From: Myxococcales bacterium
Lineage (GTDB): Bacteria > Myxococcota_A > Polyangia > Polyangiales > Polyangiaceae
Length of the DNA stretch: 10,938 bases
Direction of reading: 5' to 3'
NCBI GenBank assembly: GCA_013298325.1
Contig: JAAFHJ010000110.1
Span: forward strand, 1 to 10,938
A model generated the notes under the pieces. That model searched no databases. It saw nothing but the letters and a program-made list of their open reading frames with translations, and was not told the origin of the DNA. The position numbers were made by a program, and so were the translations under genes. Each line of letters opens with the position of its first letter. Positions within the stretch are counted from its first letter, which is position 1. This document shows, in pieces, positions 1 to 5,471 of this stretch.

Positions 1-1125
1 GGCGAGCACCCGATGAGCGACGCGCGCTTCGAGCAGCTCCTCCCCCGCGAATTCTGGCGGGATGTCGTCGATCGCATCGCCACCGAAGCGCCCGACACGC
101 TTCTCCTCGCCGAAGCGTTCTGGATGATGGAGGGGTACTTCGTCCGCACGCTTGGGATGCACCGCGTCTACAATTCGGCGTTCATGCACATGCTCAAACA
201 GGAAGATAACGGCGGTTATCGCGCCTTCCTGAAAGAGATTTTGGCCCACGCTCCCGAGACGCTAGGGCGCTTCGTCCACTTCATGAACAACCCGGACGAA
301 GAGCCAGCCGCCGAGCAATTCGGGACCTTTGAGAAGTATTTCGGCGTCTGCACCCTGGTCGCCACGCTCCCGGGACTTCCGCTCTTTGGGCACGGGCAAT
401 TCGAGGGTTTCCGCGAAAAATACGGAATGGAATACCTCAAGGCACGCCACGAGGAGCCGATTGATCAAGGGCTCCTCCACGAGCATGAACGGGTGATTTT
501 CCCATTGCTCCTCGAGCGCGCCCGGTTTGCCGGTGTCGGCAATTTCCGTTTGTACGACTTCATCCGCGAAGACGGCTCCGTCGACCCGGACGTCTACGCC
601 TTCACCCAGCGGGACGGCGCCACGCGGAGCCTGATTTTCTTCCGAAATAGCCCGCGCCCGGCGGTCTTTGGGACGATTCACCAGAGCGCCCCCTTCCTCC
701 GTGACGGGCGCCTCCATAGCGAGACGGTCGGCGAGGCGCTCGGTGTGAGCGGCGACGACACCATCACCTTCCGCGACCCGCTCCGAGGAATTTGCCTCGC
801 GACCAGCGGGAACGAACTCCGCTTCGCCGGCTTCCCCGTCGCGCTTGGCCCCTACGAAACCCTCGTATTTCTTGAACTTCACGACGGAACCTACGAAGAA
901 CCTGAAGCGCCCGCTGCCGCCGGGGACGACGTTGACGACCGCGAAGATCACGGCACACTCGACGCACCCGACCTCGGTGACGCGAACAGCGACGGTGCCG
1001 AACAAATCGAGAAACCGGCCCTCGTCGACGACGAAGAGACCAAAGCTCTTTCCGAAGAACCCTCCACGCGGGACGCTGCGACAATCGTCAAAGGTCCCGA
1101 GGAACCGGACGAGCCCCTCCCATGA
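1..1125 (+). CDS. GH13 alpha-amylase-superfamily glycoside hydrolase, C-terminal part (5' end cut by window)
   Basis: The reading frame is already open at base 1 (Gly-Glu-His-Pro before the Met at base 13), so that Met is probably internal and the gene starts upstream. Numbering from that Met, Leu-Leu-Ala-Glu34-Ala-Phe-Trp fits GH13 conserved region III with Glu34 as general acid. Phe-Met-Asn-Asn-Pro-Asp95-Glu fits region IV, with Asp95 as transition-state stabiliser and Pro in place of the usual His. The GH13 nucleophile (region II) must lie upstream of the window. A Leu-Pro-Gly-Leu-Pro-Leu-Phe-Gly-His-Gly-Gln stretch (119-129) stands where typical members carry Pro-Gly-x-Pro-x-x-Tyr-Tyr-Gly-Asp-Glu. 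A beta-rich C-terminal domain (about 175-290) follows, then an 80-residue tail in which about a third of residues are Asp or Glu. The pattern resembles a group of large GH13 proteins that I recall only as 'alpha-amylase family'; substrate is unknown. Cellular location cannot be judged without the N-terminus. The stop overlaps the next start as ATGA. GH13 membership is secure; exact activity is not. Confidence 0.5.
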   Translation, partial: GEHPMSDARFEQLLPREFWRDVVDRIATEAPDTLLLAEAFWMMEGYFVRTLGMHRVYNSAFMHMLKQEDNGGYRAFLKEILAHAPETLGRFVHFMNNPDEEPAAEQFGTFEKYFGVCTLVATLPGLPLFGHGQFEGFREKYGMEYLKARHEEPIDQGLLHEHERVIFPLLLERARFAGVGNFRLYDFIREDGSVDPDVYAFTQRDGATRSLIFFRNSPRPAVFGTIHQSAPFLRDGRLHSETVGEALGVSGDDTITFRDPLRGICLATSGNELRFAGFPVALGPYETLVFLELHDGTYEEPEAPAAAGDDVDDREDHGTLDAPDLGDANSDGAEQIEKPALVDDEETKALSEEPSTRDAATIVKGPEEPDEPLP

Positions 1126-3302
1126 GACGCCGCGCGCTCCTCGCAGTCCTGCCCCTCGCCGTCGCTCTTGCCGGCGGCTGCGAGAGCGTGCCTGAAGCCG
1201 CTGGCCCCTGTCCGACGGTCGTCTGGCACAAACCGGCAAGTACTGAATCTTATGTAGAAATCATCGGCGACTTCCAGGGCTGGAAACGACCCGGCGTACG
1301 CATGGAAGCCTCCCGCGCCGACGGCTGGCGCGCCGTCCCCCTCGAGCTCCCCGCCGGCCTCACCAAATACGCGATCCTCGAAGACGGCGTGTGGCTCCGC
1401 GACAGCGCCATCGGCACAAGCGCCTTTCGCGACGGCCACGAGGTAACCCTTCGCGATGTCTCCGACTGCCGGCTCCCCGCCCTCCGTGTCGCTGGCGTCG
1501 GCGACGAGGCGGCCGGAAGCTACGTCGACGTCGCCTACGAAGCGGGTGCCGGCGGCGCCCCCCTCGATCCCAGCACGCTCACTGCCGTCGACGACACCGA
1601 CGCACCGGTCCCCCTCGCTGTCGAGAACCCGGCGACCGCCACACGGGGCCTTCTTCGGCTGCGCGTCCCCACGCTCGCGGCGCCGCGACCGCGCCTCCGC
1701 ATCCGCGGAAAAGACCGTGAAGGCTCCGAATTTCCTGAAATTGTGGCAACGCTCTGGGGGGAAGGGCAGCGCGATTGGCGCCCCTCCGACTCCCTCGTCT
1801 ACCAGATCGTCGTCGACCGGTTCCGCGGCTCCGATGGGCGCCCCCTCGCCGCCCCTGCAAGCGCGGGAGGCCGCGCGAATGGCACATTGAAGGGCGTCAC
1901 TTCTGCCATTGAAGATGGAACGTTTTCTCATCTGGGCGTCGGCGCGATCTGGCTCTCCCCCCTCTACCAAAATCCGGAGGGGACCTTCCTCGGCGCCAAG
2001 GACGGCCGCTCCTATACCGGCTACCACGGCTACTGGCCCGCAGGCCCGCGCGCCCTCGATCCCCACCTAGGCACCGAAGACGATCTCCGAACGCTGATGC
2101 GCTCCGCCCATCGCCGGGGGCTTCGCGTGCTCTTTGACGTCGTCCCGAATCACGTCCACGCCGAAAGCCCCTACGCGACGAAAAGCGGCTGGACGACCGG
2201 CAAACCGGACAGCTGCACCTGCGGCGTCGGCAGCTGCGACTGGGCGACCCACACTCAAGATTGTTGGTTCACCAACTACCTGCCCAATCTCGACTGGTCA
2301 AACGACGATCTCGCGAAACAACAAACCGAAGACATTCGCTGGTGGGTCGAGACCTTCGGCGCCGACGGTATCCGGATCGACGCGATCCCGATGATGCCGC
2401 GCGCCGCAAACCGCCGAATTGCCTACGATTTACGCAAGCGTTTCGAGCACCCCGGCGAGAAGCTCTGGATCGTCGGCGAGAACTTCACCGGCCCCGGCAG
2501 CTACTCCCAGCTCGCCTACCACCTCGGCCCCGCCGGCCTCGATGGCGAGTTCCATTTCCCGCTCCTGTGGGCGCTCCGCAGCGCGGTCGCCGCCGGCAGC
2601 GGACCGATGGCTGCCATCGACGACGCCCTCGTCACCGGAGAAAAAGCCTGGGGGGAAGCGGCGCCGACCATGGGGCTCATCGCCGGCAACCACGACGTCG
2701 CCCGCTTTGCGACCGTCGCCAACGGAGACAGCGTGACCGAGGGGTGGACGCCGGCTCCCACACCGACCGATCCTCTTGTTTTCACGAAACAATCGCTCGC
2801 GCTCGGCCTCGTAGCGACGCTCCCCGGCGCCCCGTTCCTCTACTACGGCGATGAGGTCGCCCTCCCCGGCCGCGAAGATCCCGACGCTCGCCGCGTGATG
2901 CCGGCGGAAGAGATGCTCTCCGGCCCCGCCCGCGACCTCCGCGAGCGCTTCGCCGCCCTCGCCCGCTTCCGAGCCTGCGCCCCCGCCCTCCGGCGAGGCA
3001 CCTACCGAGCCCTCTACGCCGACAGCGAACGCCTTATTTTTGCACGCGAAATCTCCGGAAGCCCCCTGGAGACCGTACTCGTGGTCGCGACGCGAAACGT
3101 CGTCCCGCCGGGGACGCCGGGCCCCGCCCAAGAGCGCCTCGACATCCCGCTCCCCGGCCTCCAAGCGGGCCCCTGGGTCGGCCTCTTTGGAGAAGATACA
3201 GTCGCGCTTTCTGCCGATTTGACAACGTTCCGGACGACGTCATGGTCGCTCCACCTGTACGCTCCCCGAGATTCATCTCTGTCGAAGGTTTGCCCCCGAT
3301 GA
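1122..3302 (+). CDS. GH13 alpha-glucan hydrolase lipoprotein 1 (CBM48-like + Ig-like + catalytic domain)
   Basis: A 726-residue predicted outer-membrane lipoprotein that should cleave alpha-glucans. The start gives a typical signal peptide (three Arg, hydrophobic core) ending Leu-Ala-Gly-Gly-Cys20; Glu at +2 favours outer-membrane sorting. A CBM48/E-set-like domain (about 30-116, Gly-Asp-Phe-Gln-Gly-Trp54) is bracketed by Cys30 and Cys116. An Ig-like domain follows (about 118-212), then the GH13 barrel from Tyr-Gln-Ile-Val-Val-Asp-Arg-Phe (227-234). Visible motifs are Tyr-Thr-Gly-Tyr-His-Gly-Tyr-Trp-Pro (298-306), region I Asp339-Val-Val-Pro-Asn-His344, region II Asp-Gly-Ile-Arg-Ile-Asp420, region III Gly-Glu453, region IV Asn-His-Asp525 and Tyr-Tyr-Gly-Asp-Glu (574-578). 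The triad Asp420/Glu453/Asp525 is complete, but the usual Lys-His after the nucleophile is Pro423-Met424. Cys365, 367, 372 and 381 form a cluster shared with the two paralogues downstream. Both ends overlap neighbours by 4 bases (ATGA). No strong ribosome site lies close to the start (a GAGGAA ends 17 bases before it), so coupled translation is likely. Whether it is an amylase, neopullulanase or other specificity cannot be told. Confidence 0.5.
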   Translation: MRRRALLAVLPLAVALAGGCESVPEAAGPCPTVVWHKPASTESYVEIIGDFQGWKRPGVRMEASRADGWRAVPLELPAGLTKYAILEDGVWLRDSAIGTSAFRDGHEVTLRDVSDCRLPALRVAGVGDEAAGSYVDVAYEAGAGGAPLDPSTLTAVDDTDAPVPLAVENPATATRGLLRLRVPTLAAPRPRLRIRGKDREGSEFPEIVATLWGEGQRDWRPSDSLVYQIVVDRFRGSDGRPLAAPASAGGRANGTLKGVTSAIEDGTFSHLGVGAIWLSPLYQNPEGTFLGAKDGRSYTGYHGYWPAGPRALDPHLGTEDDLRTLMRSAHRRGLRVLFDVVPNHVHAESPYATKSGWTTGKPDSCTCGVGSCDWATHTQDCWFTNYLPNLDWSNDDLAKQQTEDIRWWVETFGADGIRIDAIPMMPRAANRRIAYDLRKRFEHPGEKLWIVGENFTGPGSYSQLAYHLGPAGLDGEFHFPLLWALRSAVAAGSGPMAAIDDALVTGEKAWGEAAPTMGLIAGNHDVARFATVANGDSVTEGWTPAPTPTDPLVFTKQSLALGLVATLPGAPFLYYGDEVALPGREDPDARRVMPAEEMLSGPARDLRERFAALARFRACAPALRRGTYRALYADSERLIFAREISGSPLETVLVVATRNVVPPGTPGPAQERLDIPLPGLQAGPWVGLFGEDTVALSADLTTFRTTSWSLHLYAPRDSSLSKVCPR
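3284..3288 (+). promoter_or_regulatory. Ribosome binding site that fixes the start of the second GH13 lipoprotein gene
   Basis: GAAGG lies 10 bases before the ATG at 3299. That ATG opens directly into a lipoprotein signal peptide and overlaps the upstream stop as ATGA. An earlier in-frame ATG at 3242 would add 19 residues without signal-peptide character and would sit deeper inside the upstream gene, so 3299 is preferred. Confidence 0.5.
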
Positions 3303-5359
3303 AAATCCGCCCCCTCGCATCGCTGACGGTCCCCGCGCTCCTCGCCATCATCGCGGCATGCGGCTCTTCGGAGGTCAAAAACAAGGATTTCGGCGACCCG
3401 CCGGACGCCGGTTACGATCCAAATACCAACGGAAATGGGGATGGATACGGCTCCGGTTATGGGGGCGGCGGCGGTACCACCCCACCGACCCCTTTCGTTT
3501 GTCCCGACGCCTTCAAGACCTGCCCCCACGAATTCACCTGGCCCGATCACGGCGAGTCGAGCGTCGAGCTCCGTGGCGATTTCGGCGGCCCGGCGACCTG
3601 GGTCACCGGCAAGCCGATGACGAAGAGCGGCAGCACCTGGAGCGTCACCGTCGACGTCCCCTTCAGCAAGGCGGTCAACTACAAGTTCTTCGTCAACGGA
3701 AACACCTGGCAGATCGACCCGGCCCAGCCGAACACGAGCGACGGAAACAACAATACAAACAACATTTTCGCTGGCACCGTCTGCGACAAACCCGGCTGCC
3801 AGGACGCCGGCGCCGTCCCGCCGGGCGTCTTCGACTGGCGCGACGCGGTGATCTACTTCGTGTTCGTCGATCGTTTTAACGACGGCGGCGTCGCCAACTG
3901 CTCGGTTTCCGCGAATGGATCGCCGCTCCCGCCGATTGCCAATTACCAAGGGGGTGATTGGCCGGGCGTCACGAAAAAGATCCAAGAAGGCTATTTCAAT
4001 GGCCTCGGTGTCAACACGCTCTGGCTCACCGTCCCGCTCGCGAATACCCACAACGCCGGGCAGGGGACCAGCGGCGATACCCACAGCTATTCGGGCTACC
4101 ACGGCTACTGGCCGAAGATTGACAACAACGATCCCGCCCAGCTTGCCGCCGAGTCTTGCTTCGGCACGCAAGCCGATCTGAAGACCCTCGTCGACGCTGC
4201 ACACGCCAAAAACATCAAGGTTCTCTTCGACTACGCGATGGTCCACGCCCACAGTACGTCGGGCGTTTACGCAAACCACCGCGACTGGTTCTGGCCGAAC
4301 GACAACGGCCGCGGCGGAAACTGCATCTGCGGCGAGGGCTGCTCCTGGGACACAATCCCCGACCGGGAACGCTGCTGGTTCACCGATTACCTCCCCCACT
4401 GGAACTACACAAATTCCGCCGCCCGCAACTACTCCGTCACGAACGCTGTTCAATGGGCCAAACAGCTCGGTGTTGACGGCTTCCGGCTCGACGCGATCAA
4501 GCACGTAGATATGAGCTGGCTGACCGATCTTCGGAGCAAGCTCAAATCGGAAATCACGGCGACGCAGAATCCCCAGCAGCGCTTCTACCTCGTCGGTGAG
4601 ACCTACGACTTCGGCGATCGAGACATGCTTAAAAAGTATGTCGATCCGGCGACGAAGATGGACGGTCAATTCGACTTTCCGCTCCGAAAGTCGGTCGTGG
4701 AGACGACACTTATCCGCAACCGCCCCATCAGCGAGCTCGCGTCCTTCATGGACTCGAACGACTTCTACTACGGCGCTGATGCGGTCATGAGCACCTTCAT
4801 CGGAAACCACGATCTCCCGAGAATCATTCACCTTGCGGGGAACAATCGCCTCTGGGGAGACGACCAAGGTGCCGGCGGCAAGGACCGCGCTTGGGCAAAC
4901 CAGCCTACGATCCCGAGCGAGCGAGAAGCGTTTGAACGGGTCGCCAACGGATTCTCGGTACTCTTTACGAATCGCGGAGCGCCGCTCCTCTACTACGGAG
5001 ATGAAATCGGCCTCCCCGGCGCCGGGGACCCGGACAATCGCCGTATGATGACCTTCACCGGCCTCAACAGCAACCAGACCTGGCTCAAGGACCGCCTCTC
5101 CAAGCTGCTCGCGATCCGCGCCGCCCATCCGGCGCTCCGCCGCGGCCTCCGGAGCACCCTCCGCGCCGACAGCGACGTCTGGGTCTTCTCGAAGCAGTCG
5201 GTGGAGGAGACCGTCTACGTCGCGATTAATCGAGGAGATGCGCCCGCTTCCATTGGTGGACTCCCCGGATCTGCCGACGAATTGGTCGCCGGTGAGGCCC
5301 CTTCCGGAGGACGCGCCACCGTCCCCGGCCGCCAGACCCGCATTTACATCGCCAAGTGA
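3299..5359 (+). CDS. GH13 alpha-glucan hydrolase lipoprotein 2 (CBM48-like + catalytic domain)
   Basis: A 686-residue predicted envelope lipoprotein. The signal peptide ends Ile-Ile-Ala-Ala-Cys21 (Gly at +2), followed by a flexible Asn/Gly/Tyr-rich tether (about 38-60). The next domain (about 68-162) is the clearest AMPK/CBM48-type glycogen-binding fold in the cluster: it has Tyr-Lys-Phe-Phe-Val-Asn-Gly, then Asp-Pro-Ala-Gln-Pro-Asn and an Asn-rich end. Cysteines at 68/75 and 162/167 flank it. The barrel begins at Phe-Asp-Trp-Arg-Asp (178-182) with no Ig-like domain between, unlike the other two lipoproteins. Motifs are Tyr-His-Gly-Tyr-Trp-Pro (267-272), region I Asp311-Tyr-Ala-Met-Val-His316, region II Asp-Gly-Phe-Arg-Leu-Asp398-Ala-Ile-Lys-His402, region III Gly-Glu434-Thr, region IV Asn-His-Asp505 and Tyr-Tyr-Gly-Asp-Glu (565-569). 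The triad Asp398/Glu434/Asp505 is complete. The region I Asn, often a calcium ligand in alpha-amylases, is replaced by Val315. The cysteine cluster is at 342, 344, 348 and 359. A hydrolase or transglycosylase on alpha-glucan is likely; exact specificity is open. Confidence 0.5.
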   Translation: MKIRPLASLTVPALLAIIAACGSSEVKNKDFGDPPDAGYDPNTNGNGDGYGSGYGGGGGTTPPTPFVCPDAFKTCPHEFTWPDHGESSVELRGDFGGPATWVTGKPMTKSGSTWSVTVDVPFSKAVNYKFFVNGNTWQIDPAQPNTSDGNNNTNNIFAGTVCDKPGCQDAGAVPPGVFDWRDAVIYFVFVDRFNDGGVANCSVSANGSPLPPIANYQGGDWPGVTKKIQEGYFNGLGVNTLWLTVPLANTHNAGQGTSGDTHSYSGYHGYWPKIDNNDPAQLAAESCFGTQADLKTLVDAAHAKNIKVLFDYAMVHAHSTSGVYANHRDWFWPNDNGRGGNCICGEGCSWDTIPDRERCWFTDYLPHWNYTNSAARNYSVTNAVQWAKQLGVDGFRLDAIKHVDMSWLTDLRSKLKSEITATQNPQQRFYLVGETYDFGDRDMLKKYVDPATKMDGQFDFPLRKSVVETTLIRNRPISELASFMDSNDFYYGADAVMSTFIGNHDLPRIIHLAGNNRLWGDDQGAGGKDRAWANQPTIPSEREAFERVANGFSVLFTNRGAPLLYYGDEIGLPGAGDPDNRRMMTFTGLNSNQTWLKDRLSKLLAIRAAHPALRRGLRSTLRADSDVWVFSKQSVEETVYVAINRGDAPASIGGLPGSADELVAGEAPSGGRATVPGRQTRIYIAK

Positions 5360-5471
5360 CCGTTGCTCGCGGCGCGGCGGTCTCGTTCGCCTGCAAATCT
5401 GCAGCTCAACGCCGCTAGGTGCGTTTGACGCGCTGCGACACCATTCCCTTCTGATAGCCGATAGGTTCGTT
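5360..5471 (+). other. Only true intergenic gap in the cluster; possible internal promoter or leader for the GH15 gene
   Basis: These 112 bases separate the stop of the second GH13 lipoprotein from the preferred start of the GH15 gene, while every other junction overlaps. A TTGACG at 5425-5430 resembles a -35 box, but the nearest -10-like sequence (TGATAG, 5452-5457) is 21 bases downstream, too far for a confident sigma-70 call. A small inverted repeat (CTGCA-AATC-TGCAG, 5391-5404) is too short and has no T-run, so I do not call a terminator. A weak TAGG-type ribosome site is at 5462-5465, 6 bases before the ATG. An internal promoter is plausible from the layout but not proved. Confidence 0.5.

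Noticed and set aside
948..2066. 372-codon minus-strand open frame across the first gene junction
   Set aside because: It spans the overlap of two convincing plus-strand GH13 genes and has no domain features.
3242..3298. Upstream in-frame ATG as the start of the second GH13 lipoprotein
   Set aside because: It would put 19 non-hydrophobic residues before the lipoprotein signal peptide; the ATG at 3299 has a better placed ribosome site and the ATGA overlap seen at other junctions.
5391..5404. Small inverted repeat CTGCA-AATC-TGCAG as a terminator or operator
   Set aside because: A 5-base stem with no T-run is too weak and is likely to occur by chance.
5238..5471. Upstream in-frame ATG as the start of the GH15 protein
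   Set aside because: It would overlap the previous gene by about 120 bases and bury the signal peptide that begins cleanly at 5472.
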